The position numbers and the translations under genes are program-made. Below are positions 20,372 to 28,382 of a stretch of DNA of 32,541 bases, in pieces. How positions within the stretch are numbered: position 1 is the stretch's first letter; every line of letters starts with the position of its first letter. This DNA is from a virus: positions 1 through 32,541 of IMG/VR virus record IMGVR_UViG_3300032242_001184. The stretch is one strand, 5' to 3'. The notes beneath the pieces were generated by a model that saw only the letters and a list, made by a program, of their open reading frames with translations, did no database searches and was not told the DNA's origin.

Positions 20372-21225
20372 GATAATTTTTCTACTAAAGCATGGTATGC
20401 ATGATTACTTGAACCCCACCATTTATCTTTCCAACTATTGACTAATTGAATGTCAGGGTGATTAAAAATAGGACTTTGTTCTACAATTTCGTATCCGTGT
20501 TTTTTAACACGTTGCTCTAATACAAATTTATTTTGATTGTTATATACATGAACTTTACTAGAATAAGATCCTGTTTTGCCGGGTATCTGATTGTTTGATA
20601 GTTGTTGCATTGTTGGATCAGTTAAAAACGCAAGATACTGTTCTGCGGTGTAACTGAGAAAGAACGGTGTACCATGGATATTGTTTTGCTCATAGAAATT
20701 GAATTGTGTATATAGCGGTTCTAGTTCATCCACATACCATTCATTACCATTTACTAAAAACAAATGAGGATCAGAATCCCCTGTTATTACTGTACCGTCT
20801 ATCTGTTTAGCAAGCCATAGATTACTAGGCATTTGAAATGCGGCTATTTTGTATTCTGTTGCTATTTTTAAAAATTCACCTGACTCCACAAACTTATCAT
20901 AATCTAAATCAATTATAATTGGAGTAATGCTGTTTTCATCACAATACTTAAATGCATATCGTGTTTCATGTTGATTATATTGTGTACGCATAATCACAGG
21001 TGTAATTGGCATACCCAACGTTCTGAAAACTGCTAGTACATATTCACTGTCAAGTCCACCACTATAGCATAAGTGAATATTACCTTGCTTTTCAGCCCAA
21101 ACTTTTTCAGCTACTAACTTAGTTTCTTCGTAATAGGACTTGACAGGTCGATTTACCGGTTTGATATCTACACTCCAAGTTGGTCCGTTACCAGACCAAC
21201 TCAGATAACCATCCTGTAGATTCAT
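20359..21225 (-). CDS. PP-loop (SGGxDS) ATP pyrophosphatase-like protein, 288 aa
   Basis: SGGLDS at residues 55-60 (LCYSGGLDSEYVLAVF). It is the paralogue of the plus-strand gene at 3373-4317: both have SGGxDSEYVL/EVVL, then GxPI-x-PVIxR and a GDSDPH or GEGDP loop. I used ATG 21225 since the frame upstream opens with TTG. No partner domain is visible. The gene follows the rubredoxin gene by 6 nt and is coupled to the GNAT-like gene. Confidence 0.8.
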   Translation of the reverse strand: MNLQDGYLSWSGNGPTWSVDIKPVNRPVKSYYEETKLVAEKVWAEKQGNIHLCYSGGLDSEYVLAVFRTLGMPITPVIMRTQYNQHETRYAFKYCDENSITPIIIDLDYDKFVESGEFLKIATEYKIAAFQMPSNLWLAKQIDGTVITGDSDPHLFLVNGNEWYVDELEPLYTQFNFYEQNNIHGTPFFLSYTAEQYLAFLTDPTMQQLSNNQIPGKTGSYSSKVHVYNNQNKFVLEQRVKKHGYEIVEQSPIFNHPDIQLVNSWKDKWWGSSNHAYHALVEKLSWIK

Positions 21226-21231
21226 CAATAT

Positions 21232-21360
21232 TTAAATTGTTTCGTAGTCAGCTTTGAAGCCACCACACTCTGGGCAAGGAAAGTCCTCTGGTAAATCTTC
21301 CCACTTACCTTCTGTTTCTTCGTCATGTACATGACCGCAAATTACACAAACGTGATCCAT
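21232..21360 (-). CDS. Rubredoxin-like protein, 42 aa
   Basis: Cys5-x-x-Cys8-Gly and Cys29-x-x-Cys32-Gly form the iron knuckles of rubredoxin (VCVICG, PCPECG), with the spacing of the rubredoxin tail of rubrerythrin. It is shorter than free-standing rubredoxins (about 52). It starts in a TAATG overlap with the rubrerythrin stop, so the two halves of a normally fused rubrerythrin are separate but coupled here. It could donate electrons to the di-iron site of the neighbour, or to the oxygenases. Confidence 0.85.
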   Translation of the reverse strand: MDHVCVICGHVHDEETEGKWEDLPEDFPCPECGGFKADYETI

Positions 21361-21827
21361 TATCGTACCTCCACTTGATTTAATTCATCTAACTTAGCTT
21401 GATATGCTTCTGCGTGACGTTGTTCTACTTTTGCAAGTGCGGCAAAACGCTTTTCAGCTTTGGCCAATACAGCCTTGAATTCTTCCGCATGTTCCTTTGA
21501 CTCATTGATTTGATTTTGTGCTTCATTGGCAGCTTTCAAGTTACCTTCAAATTCAGCAACTTCTTTGAAGTGAGGATACATTTCTGTAAATTCATATGTT
21601 TCACCTTCAATCGCTAGCTCCAAACACTTGCGTGTGTCTGGCTTACCAATAATCAATTCTAAGTGACCCCATGAGTGTAGTAACTCTTGGTCTGCTGTAT
21701 GCTCAAAGTGCTTTGCAATTTCCTCAAAGCCTTCTTCACGTGCAATTTTTGCAAAGTATCGATACTTAGTGTGTGCCTGGCTTTCTCCGGAATATGCTGT
21801 ATGTAAACTGTTAATTGTTTCTGACAT
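21360..21827 (-). CDS. Rubrerythrin (di-iron domain only), 155 aa
   Basis: Four-helix di-iron (erythrin) protein with ExxH motifs: SGESQAHTKYRYF, ADQELLHSWGH, EGETYEFTEMYPHFKEVAE and VEQRHAEAY. Rubrerythrins reduce hydrogen peroxide. Only the erythrin part is present; the rubredoxin part is the next gene (21232-21360). Rubrerythrin is usual in anaerobes and microaerophiles but also found elsewhere. In a phage it may protect RNR or iron enzymes from peroxide. AAAGGAAA ribosome site and a GATAAATA octamer (21847-21854) lie upstream. Confidence 0.9.
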   Translation of the reverse strand: MSETINSLHTAYSGESQAHTKYRYFAKIAREEGFEEIAKHFEHTADQELLHSWGHLELIIGKPDTRKCLELAIEGETYEFTEMYPHFKEVAEFEGNLKAANEAQNQINESKEHAEEFKAVLAKAEKRFAALAKVEQRHAEAYQAKLDELNQVEVR

Positions 21828-21845
21828 GTTTTTCCTTTAAAATGT

Positions 21846-22154
21846 TTATTTATCTGTATCTTCTGGTAAGATACCATTGCTATGTTTGTCTGACGTTTTT
21901 TCAACATCTTGGAACATACGCTTCTCTTGTGCTGTTAACTTATCTTTATGAGTTTTGCGAGGATTACCGCAAAGATAACAATCAGGATTACCACAATCCA
22001 TAGCATGATGTTTAGCTAAACGATGAGGTTCTTTTATTGCTTTATCGTGAAAACCTAAACCGTGTTGTTTTGCAATACGTACTTGCCTTGCGACTGCTAT
22101 ATCATTTTTATGACGGCGGCGACTGTTTATAAATTTTGCTGTATCATTTGACAT
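21846..22154 (-). CDS. Small Cys-rich (zinc-type) protein, 102 aa
   Basis: A CGNPDCYLCGNPRK motif (near residues 53-66) holds three Cys plus nearby His (KHHAMDC), a short zinc or iron-sulfur site. Otherwise basic at the N-terminus (FINSRRRHKN) and charged at the C-terminus (EKRMFQDVEKTS). Similar short proteins occur in bacteria and phages without known function. It sits between IscU and rubrerythrin and overlaps both neighbours closely, so it may be part of an iron-handling unit. Confidence 0.6.
   Translation of the reverse strand: MSNDTAKFINSRRRHKNDIAVARQVRIAKQHGLGFHDKAIKEPHRLAKHHAMDCGNPDCYLCGNPRKTHKDKLTAQEKRMFQDVEKTSDKHSNGILPEDTDK
21847..21854 (-). promoter_or_regulatory. T4-type late promoter octamer (GATAAATA)
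   Basis: Upstream of rubrerythrin, overlapping the end of the Cys-rich gene. Confidence 0.4.
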
Positions 22155-22534
22155 TAGTGCCTCTGTTTATAGTCGTTTACTGCGGCTTTAATGGCGTCTT
22201 CGGCAAGGATTGAACAATGGATTTTGACCGGGGGGAGTGCAAGTTCTTCTGCAATTTGACTGTTTCGGAGCTCGGCAGCTTCATCGAGTGTTTTACCTTT
22301 GACCCACTCAGTGACAAGACTTGAGCTAGCAATTGCCGACCCGCACCCATATGTTTTAAATTTGGCATCTGTTATTAATCCTGTTAGTTTATCTACTTTG
22401 ATTTGTAATTTCATTACGTCACCGCATGCAGGGGCTCCAACCATTCCTGTACCTACATCTTCATCGTCTTTTGCAAACGAACCTACATTGCGAGGGTTCT
22501 CGTAATGATCTACTACTGCTGCTGAATAAGCCAT
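22154..22534 (-). CDS. iscU: IscU-type iron-sulfur cluster scaffold, 126 aa
   Basis: Full length for IscU (about 128). All three ligand cysteines are present (Cys37 in GAPACGD, Cys64 in YGCGSAIASSS, Cys107 in KIHCSIL), the assembly Asp39 and the LPPVK motif (100-104) recognised by the HscA chaperone. It would assemble 2Fe-2S clusters with host IscS and deliver them through host HscA/HscB. No IscS, IscR or chaperone gene is in the window. Phage-encoded IscU supports the P450 partners, RNR, and iron enzymes; rarely reported. CAGGAG ribosome site; an ACTAAATA octamer (22554-22561) is upstream. Confidence 0.93.
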   Translation of the reverse strand: MAYSAAVVDHYENPRNVGSFAKDDEDVGTGMVGAPACGDVMKLQIKVDKLTGLITDAKFKTYGCGSAIASSSLVTEWVKGKTLDEAAELRNSQIAEELALPPVKIHCSILAEDAIKAAVNDYKQRH

Positions 22535-22553
22535 GTGTTAGTCTCCTGTACTG

Positions 22554-22561
22554 TATTTAGT
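22554..22561 (-). promoter_or_regulatory. T4-type late promoter octamer (ACTAAATA)
   Basis: About 20 nt upstream of the IscU start, with CAGGAG between. Confidence 0.45.
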
Positions 22562-23126
22562 ATGTTTCGTCATCATCAATTACAATCCAACCTAGTTTTA
22601 ACAAGTCAGAACGAATTTCATCAGTCACGACACTCTCAGATACATATGCTTTAATCTTTAAGTGAAACTCTTGTTGTTCTTTAGTTAGTTGTCTAAACTG
22701 GTCATCATCTAAGTCATCATTGTTTCTTATACCAGAACAATACCAATCAATATAATCGCCCTTCTCTTGCATGTTAGCAATAATGCCACCTGCACTACGC
22801 CAGCTACAACTCCAACGCTTTTCAGTTAGTATAGGAATAACATCATTCTTAGTGAAGTCACGATTGCACATTGCTGCATACAGGTGCTGGGCATATACAT
22901 CATCACTTTTTACTTTATCAACAATCCATTGGGTACTACGCAAATCGTACTCCATATTGTCTATTTTCCACTCGTCGGTTGCTTCTAATTCATCTCGTCT
23001 TTGTTGCCAAGTACGATAGAAATCAATCATTTCTTGTGCTTGTTCAGATGTAGTGGTACCTTCTTCAACACTCTTTAATTGTGTCTCTATTTGAAATGTT
23101 CCACGTTCTGGACTTTTACTTATCAT
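22557..23126 (-). CDS. Conserved phage-type hypothetical protein, 189 aa
   Basis: No enzymatic motif. The sequence WSCSWRSAGGIIANM then EKGDYIDWYCSGIR (near 107-137) resembles conserved hypothetical proteins of T4-like cyanophages. Glu- and Asp-rich ends (DDLDDDQFRQLTKEQQEF). It overlaps the upstream gene by 11 nt. Function unknown. Confidence 0.6.
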   Translation of the reverse strand: MISKSPERGTFQIETQLKSVEEGTTTSEQAQEMIDFYRTWQQRRDELEATDEWKIDNMEYDLRSTQWIVDKVKSDDVYAQHLYAAMCNRDFTKNDVIPILTEKRWSCSWRSAGGIIANMQEKGDYIDWYCSGIRNNDDLDDDQFRQLTKEQQEFHLKIKAYVSESVVTDEIRSDLLKLGWIVIDDDETY

Positions 23127-23592
23127 CTTCTACCTCTATCCAAGTATGATCGCCTAACCATTTAACTCTTGCTAGATATTCATATTCTTCCGGGGCGCTG
23201 CTTGACCAATCATTAGGACCTAAAATAGCTAATCTGGTAAATTGTTTTCTATGGTCATATAACAACCAGTATATGTTGCCATTTGACAATTGAAATTCAT
23301 ACTTTGCCGCATGAACCATATCTGTTAAGTCAAGTCTATGCTTAATCTGTTCAGCTTGCTTCTGTAACACAGTTACTAGTTCCATGATTCTATCATACTC
23401 TTGTTGGGCATGTAATCGTGCTACATTGACCATAATGTCTTTTTGCTTTTCAACAGGGATAAGGTCAAATTTAGGTCCACTACTCTCAGTAGCGTAGGGA
23501 GTTACATTACGATTGAAAAAATGAATCAACGAGCCTGTACCAGTAGAGTCATAGCTACTTCTACCGTTCGCACTGTTATGTTCATTTTCCAT
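23116..23592 (-). CDS. DUF2452-like protein, 158 aa
   Basis: KFDLIPVEKQKDIMVNVARL, the coiled-coil-like helix through about residue 80 and FQLSNGNIYWLLYDHRKQFTRLAILGPNDW match the DUF2452 family of unknown function, with a C-terminal HTWIEVED. I preferred ATG 23592, which overlaps the hydrolase stop, to the earlier start at 23676 that would place 90 nt inside it. Often found in phages and bacteria. Confidence 0.62.
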   Translation of the reverse strand: MENEHNSANGRSSYDSTGTGSLIHFFNRNVTPYATESSGPKFDLIPVEKQKDIMVNVARLHAQQEYDRIMELVTVLQKQAEQIKHRLDLTDMVHAAKYEFQLSNGNIYWLLYDHRKQFTRLAILGPNDWSSSAPEEYEYLARVKWLGDHTWIEVEDDK

Positions 23593-24178
23593 TATTTGCT
23601 TTCTTTTTTGTTCTTGAATAAAAGATGTGATTTCCAATCTTTTTTGCTTGCTGGTAGGGCCATGTTGGTTGTACACTTAAATTGTGAAAGAATAGTGTAG
23701 ACTTAGGCACTACATCATTATACGCATCATATGCTAGTACTTCATATGCTATTTGGGAAGCTTGCTGATATCTTGGGCTATTTTTATTTGGTTCACTTTT
23801 ACCCTCACATACCCAACTAAACTGGCAAAGTTTAATCTTTTCCATTTCACCCTCATCATTCTCTTGTTGTATAGTAGTGGCTTGATATACTACATTACAT
23901 GGATTAGAACCAAATCCATGTGTAATTCTATTCAATACTACTCTAGCAACTGCGGCTTGCCCAAGTATAGGTTCTCCGCCCGCCTCATAGAATATGTTCT
24001 TTGCCAAACAAGCTAATTGTTTTGGGTCAACTTTCTTTGCTACTTTGACAACTTCTTCAACTGGTTTAGGAGCATCTTCTAATAGAAAATATCGATCACT
24101 TGTGTTGGTCAAGAAAAAGCCTAACACTACAATTGTAATGCTGGCGAAAATCCTGAAAAAATTAATTTTCTCTTTCAT
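23582..24178 (-). CDS. SleB-type cell wall hydrolase, 198 aa
   Basis: One N-terminal membrane anchor (about 9-25) then a hydrolase_2 domain: CLAKNIFYEAGGEP, GQAAVARVVLNRI, and the Cys pair with CQFSWVCEG. The Glu in FYEAGGE is the catalytic candidate. These enzymes cut glycan strands of peptidoglycan, as in spore-cortex hydrolase SleB, and occur in many aquatic T4-like phages, probably as a lysin or virion-associated enzyme. Anchor suggests signal-arrest release or inner-membrane location. Confidence 0.88.
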   Translation of the reverse strand: MKEKINFFRIFASITIVVLGFFLTNTSDRYFLLEDAPKPVEEVVKVAKKVDPKQLACLAKNIFYEAGGEPILGQAAVARVVLNRITHGFGSNPCNVVYQATTIQQENDEGEMEKIKLCQFSWVCEGKSEPNKNSPRYQQASQIAYEVLAYDAYNDVVPKSTLFFHNLSVQPTWPYQQAKKIGNHIFYSRTKKKANNGK

Positions 24179-24193
24179 ATTAAACCCCTTAGG

Positions 24194-27100
24194 TTATGCT
24201 AATTGCCAGCAGTCGCAGTTACAGCGTACAACTTCTTCAATAGCTTGTGATACATTATATGTTGATGGATACAATGTGTTTGATGTATACCATGTATTTA
24301 ATGGTGGTGGTATCACGGTGGTATATGGACTGTCAGACCAAGATCCTGGTGTACCGGGCTTATATGGTTTAGGCCCATCACCAAATGTCCACGGCGTCCA
24401 TGCATTACCATTATCTATTGGAATAGGTACTGTTTGTCCGCCACCAAACAAAGGATCTACTACACGATATGTATTGTCAGCAGGTACATATATTCCAATC
24501 GGTGTAGTTTGTATAACAGCACCAATTGGATCAAGTTGTATTGGTGTTGAAGGCACTGTCGTAGATACTGGACCAGTGACAGTAGTAGAGATGAAGGGAT
24601 TTGTTGTATTTGCTGTTACAGAACCACTTGGTATGTTTGGATCATACCTAGCTGTAGGTAATGTACCGTTGGCAATCAATATCTTTTGCTGATCGTATGG
24701 CAATTTGTCTTCTATGTTGTTATCTAATGGAATACCTAATAATGACAAACGTTCTTGGTTTCGTTGCTGGCGCATAAATGCAACAGCACTTTGACCACCT
24801 GGTGTTGAATAATCAGTTATGTTCTCTATTGTTTGAGCATACATATGTGGCTCTGTGTTAAGGCCATATTGAGACAAACTATCAACAAAGTTATAAACTA
24901 CAGTAGGATATAATGACAAATTATTCTGTCGTTGCGGTAGTATAGTTGTACCACCTTTATCTATAGTAGGTGGACCAGTATCTAGTGGAGGTTTTAAACC
25001 GTAGTCTCTAGCACGTTGTTCAATTGTTAATTGAGAACCTATCGCATTCCATGAATTGTTCAAGCTTTGACAGCTAGTTCGTTTATTTGTGTTGATACTA
25101 TTAATCTCGGCATTAGCTTGGTCAATATATCCTTGAAGTACTTGATTCATTCCAGGATCATATCCTCCTCTTGGCCAATACCAAATGCCTTCAGATACAC
25201 TGCCTAAACTACCCTTTGCATAACCCTCTACATTTACCCCGCCGGTTGTAAATGCACCATTAGCTTGTATGGGTAGCATTGCGATAGGTGGAGCCTGTAT
25301 ACGAATGAATTCTTCGGGAGGTATGGGTGGTGTAGGAGCATTTATTTCACACGTTGTAGTACGAGCATACTTGTATGCACCTCCGGAACTTTTAGATTTT
25401 ATTATTGTCTGACCAAATGTGCCGGGGAGATTTGCGTCATTTGAATCTACTGTTAATGTCATACTAGCATTACAATAGTTTGGATAAAAAGTAACTATAG
25501 GAGCGGGAGCATTACCTCTAGTATAACCACCACCAGGTGTTTCTAGTCCAAATGTAATTGTATAATACCAATCATCTATTCTAGGATTACTTGGCTGAAT
25601 ATTTACACTATATATATTTTGTTTTATATATCCTTTAGCACGTTCCCATGACGCTGCCAAATACATGTTATGATAGATGTTATATAATTTAGGTGTCTCG
25701 ACTTCTTTAATTCTAGCTAGTATGTTAGTTAATGGTCCGTTATAAGGTAGTCCACTCATACAACCAAAGAAATCACTAGCAGTATATGTTCCCTGCGGGC
25801 CACTACCCAATGCAATCTTCGGTCTTCCTTGATTTCTCAATGTTAAGTTAGTTGGAACATTTGTTCCGTTAACAGGTAAACCAACTATAGTTTCTAAGTT
25901 AGTAACGATTTGCGCTAATTTTTCTAAAGGCACATTGGTAATGTTTTTGACTTGCAAGAATGAAGTTGCAAGAGCACCACATGCTGTTGCTTGTGCGGGA
26001 GGAAGTATTGATGATAGATAAGACCCAAACCCTACAACAGGCTGTTGAATTACAATATTAGTACCTGGTGCAGTAGCACTTACTAGAGGAGTACCAGTTG
26101 GTACTTGAGCACCTATTTGATTTAATACTGCTGTGCTAGTTAAATTAGGATTAATAGCACCGTTGACATATATGGGATAATATGTTTTGCTATTAGTAGG
26201 TTGCGTAGTAGTATTATATATCGGTACTGTCAGTGTTGCATAACTATTTGGGAATAATTTAATTGGATCTAACAAGTCAGCAATTGATGTTAATCCTGTA
26301 GTTTTGCAATTCAATGGAATTAATGCATCAGTTAAACCTTGACCAACTGTTAAATAAAAGGCAGCGTATAATTTTTGTTCTTGGTCTAATGTAGGTTGTA
26401 GTGCATTTCCCAATATTGCATCTAATTCATTGGTATTAATTCCAGCACTAATGATGGCTAAACTGATGTTTTGAGTCAGTGCATTATGTTTGGCTAATGT
26501 TTTAAGTAAGTTACTAGGTAAACCAAAGGTAGACATAGTTTCAAGATTCAATGCCTTACCCATTGTTATTAAATCTTGACCAAATGCTTTCGTAGCTAAA
26601 CTAATACCAGTTAAATCACCTGACATCAAGTCATTCATATTACTGTAGGTGCCATCTAAAAAAGTAGCAGAATTATCTACAGGAAGAATACTAGAGTTTG
26701 AATAAGCAATAAATCCGGCAGCGGTGTTGAATGATTGCAGAAAGTCTCTGTATCCAGGTGGACTAACATCATCACCTTGTTCAAGTGTGCTATTATAGTT
26801 AAACTCCATCCAAGCTTGCAATGCTAGTAATCTGTTAAAGCCCCATTGTGTTGCGGGGTTAGCTGTGTTAGAGTTTGCGTTTGGTTCACCATTTGCTTCT
26901 CTGTTATTTTTATAAAGAGAACCTCCCCAACCTTTGTAGTCACCTAAGTTAAAAGTACCAGTACCCACCCAACCAATTGGTTTTTCCCAAGTATATAATA
27001 GTGATTTGGCATTACCTAGTGCAGGTACTTGTGTGTCGGCAATAAATGTTCCGGGGGTAGTTGCTGTACCATAATTAGCTGTTACTGCAACTTTAAAATA

Positions 27101-27556
27101 TTTTGCTCCTGAAGTATCTGAGCCAACACTGTCAACTAACCAATTACCATTGTAACCTTCAGGATTAGCTCCTGAAATTCTTACATAGCTGTTAGCACTA
27201 AGTGTTACACTATTTGTGTATGTAACTTTGAAATATTTATAATCAGTACCTGCGTCAACTACTGATGTTATACTAGTTATTGGAATACTTACAAAGCCAG
27301 CACCTATACTAATAAGATTGTTATATGTAGTCGCTGACGGGCCACCGTCAGTGTTACAACTGTATCCTGCACGTATAGCATGTGTCAACACACGCAATGA
27401 AGTAGTTTGGCATATAGTACCAAAAGTGTAATCAGTAAAATTATGTGATGATCCCACAAACCCGGCAAAGATTGGGTTTATCATTAAACCTTTAGCAGTT
27501 AAGTATGAGTTAACTGCATTAACACCTAAGGGACTTTGTTTACCTGTATCACTCAT
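24194..27556 (-). CDS. Very large virion-associated protein, 1120 aa
   Basis: Begins VNAVNSYLTAKGLMINPIFAGF, GSS. Long, low-charge, Ser/Thr/Asn/Gly/Pro-rich sequence with many short repeats of a beta type (SITSVVDAGTDYKYFKVTYT) typical of structural proteins; a Pro-rich C-terminal third and a Cys-rich end (VVRCNCDCW). In T4-like aquatic phages a large protein of this kind follows the PAAR and hydrolase genes and is part of the baseplate or spike complex; the order here agrees. ATGA overlap with the PAAR gene. No hydrolase motif recognised. Confidence 0.65.
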   Translation of the reverse strand: MSDTGKQSPLGVNAVNSYLTAKGLMINPIFAGFVGSSHNFTDYTFGTICQTTSLRVLTHAIRAGYSCNTDGGPSATTYNNLISIGAGFVSIPITSITSVVDAGTDYKYFKVTYTNSVTLSANSYVRISGANPEGYNGNWLVDSVGSDTSGAKYFKVAVTANYGTATTPGTFIADTQVPALGNAKSLLYTWEKPIGWVGTGTFNLGDYKGWGGSLYKNNREANGEPNANSNTANPATQWGFNRLLALQAWMEFNYNSTLEQGDDVSPPGYRDFLQSFNTAAGFIAYSNSSILPVDNSATFLDGTYSNMNDLMSGDLTGISLATKAFGQDLITMGKALNLETMSTFGLPSNLLKTLAKHNALTQNISLAIISAGINTNELDAILGNALQPTLDQEQKLYAAFYLTVGQGLTDALIPLNCKTTGLTSIADLLDPIKLFPNSYATLTVPIYNTTTQPTNSKTYYPIYVNGAINPNLTSTAVLNQIGAQVPTGTPLVSATAPGTNIVIQQPVVGFGSYLSSILPPAQATACGALATSFLQVKNITNVPLEKLAQIVTNLETIVGLPVNGTNVPTNLTLRNQGRPKIALGSGPQGTYTASDFFGCMSGLPYNGPLTNILARIKEVETPKLYNIYHNMYLAASWERAKGYIKQNIYSVNIQPSNPRIDDWYYTITFGLETPGGGYTRGNAPAPIVTFYPNYCNASMTLTVDSNDANLPGTFGQTIIKSKSSGGAYKYARTTTCEINAPTPPIPPEEFIRIQAPPIAMLPIQANGAFTTGGVNVEGYAKGSLGSVSEGIWYWPRGGYDPGMNQVLQGYIDQANAEINSINTNKRTSCQSLNNSWNAIGSQLTIEQRARDYGLKPPLDTGPPTIDKGGTTILPQRQNNLSLYPTVVYNFVDSLSQYGLNTEPHMYAQTIENITDYSTPGGQSAVAFMRQQRNQERLSLLGIPLDNNIEDKLPYDQQKILIANGTLPTARYDPNIPSGSVTANTTNPFISTTVTGPVSTTVPSTPIQLDPIGAVIQTTPIGIYVPADNTYRVVDPLFGGGQTVPIPIDNGNAWTPWTFGDGPKPYKPGTPGSWSDSPYTTVIPPPLNTWYTSNTLYPSTYNVSQAIEEVVRCNCDCWQLA

Positions 27557-27831
27557 GCTACATATACATCAGGACTACCCTGTGCCATTGAATGTCCACA
27601 CAGACAACTATTTAATGAGCCAACTTTTGCTACTGGTTTGCCGTCAGCAAATACTGTAGGACTACCATCAGAAATCATGGCAGCAGTATGCGGGCCACTA
27701 TTAGGGTTGTGTGGGCTAATTTTACTTCCCTGCACACCAACTAATTTTCCGTTTGCAAACACAGTGGTTGCACCGTCCAATATAGCACCCTTCATTTGAT
27801 TTGTGTCACCTATCCTACATAGTTGTGGCAT
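27553..27831 (-). CDS. PAAR-domain spike tip protein, 92 aa
   Basis: Two PAAR-like halves: GAILDGATTVFANGKLVGVQGS and SDGSPTVFADGKPVAKVGS, plus GPHTAAM, CLCGH, and the metal-binding His and Cys near the tip. It sharpens the gp5 spike of contractile tails, the role of gp5.4 in T4. The gene precedes the large virion protein and overlaps it by ATGA. Confidence 0.9.
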   Translation of the reverse strand: MPQLCRIGDTNQMKGAILDGATTVFANGKLVGVQGSKISPHNPNSGPHTAAMISDGSPTVFADGKPVAKVGSLNSCLCGHSMAQGSPDVYVA

Positions 27832-27834
27832 TTT

Positions 27835-28140
27835 TTATCCTAAAATTAGCTTCTTGTCTGGTACTTTAATACCAGTTGTTGCTTCCAAATACTTCATTTT
27901 GACGCTATCGTCAGTTTCAGCATAAAGAGCAATACTACTAGTATTTAGTCTAAAAATACCCTTAGGATCTGCGGTAAAGACACTAGGAATCATTTGCATA
28001 CCCTGCTGCGTAGGGGCAATAGAAACTGGTTCTTCAATCTGAATAAAGTCACCACCTGCTTGTGTGACTTTAGCGATTAGTTCTTCACCTGAGTTAAGTT
28101 TAAATGTATATACTGAGTTTGGTGTTAGTGCTATTTGCAT
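27835..28140 (-). CDS. Sm-like small protein, 101 aa
   Basis: VYTFKLNSGEELIAKVTQAGGDFIQIEEPV is a strand pattern like the Sm1 motif of Lsm/Hfq-type folds, followed by MIPSVFTAD. Such short proteins are found next to the baseplate and RNR genes of T4-like cyanophages; function is unknown. It is TAATG-coupled to glutaredoxin. Confidence 0.55.
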   Translation of the reverse strand: MQIALTPNSVYTFKLNSGEELIAKVTQAGGDFIQIEEPVSIAPTQQGMQMIPSVFTADPKGIFRLNTSSIALYAETDDSVKMKYLEATTGIKVPDKKLILG

Positions 28141-28370
28141 TAATTGCTTTCTGTTAATTTTTGTTTAAGTTCGGTGAAACCACCGATCAGTACACCATCT
28201 AAAATGATTTGCGGTACTGTACGTGCTGACGGGATTGCTTCAATCAATTCTTCTTTGGTAAATCCATCTCCGATCTTGCGTTCTTCAAATTGAATACCCT
28301 TTTGTGTTAATAGTGCCTTTGCTTGGTCGCAATAAGGACAGTGATACTTACTCCATACGATAGCTGTCAT
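28140..28370 (-). CDS. Glutaredoxin, 76 aa
   Basis: Active site Cys11-Pro-Tyr-Cys14 (HCPYCDQAK), cis-Pro loop TVPQI near residue 53, and GG-F-TEL near the end. Reduces NrdA's shuttle disulfide, as T4 NrdC does; it lies directly downstream of NrdB in one operon. Confidence 0.93.
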   Translation of the reverse strand: MTAIVWSKYHCPYCDQAKALLTQKGIQFEERKIGDGFTKEELIEAIPSARTVPQIILDGVLIGGFTELKQKLTESN

Positions 28371-28382
28371 TTTATTTTCCTT

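Noticed and set aside
23994-24692. Plus-strand frame of 232 codons
   Set aside because: It is antisense to the hydrolase and the 1120-residue gene and shows no recognisable domain or start signal.
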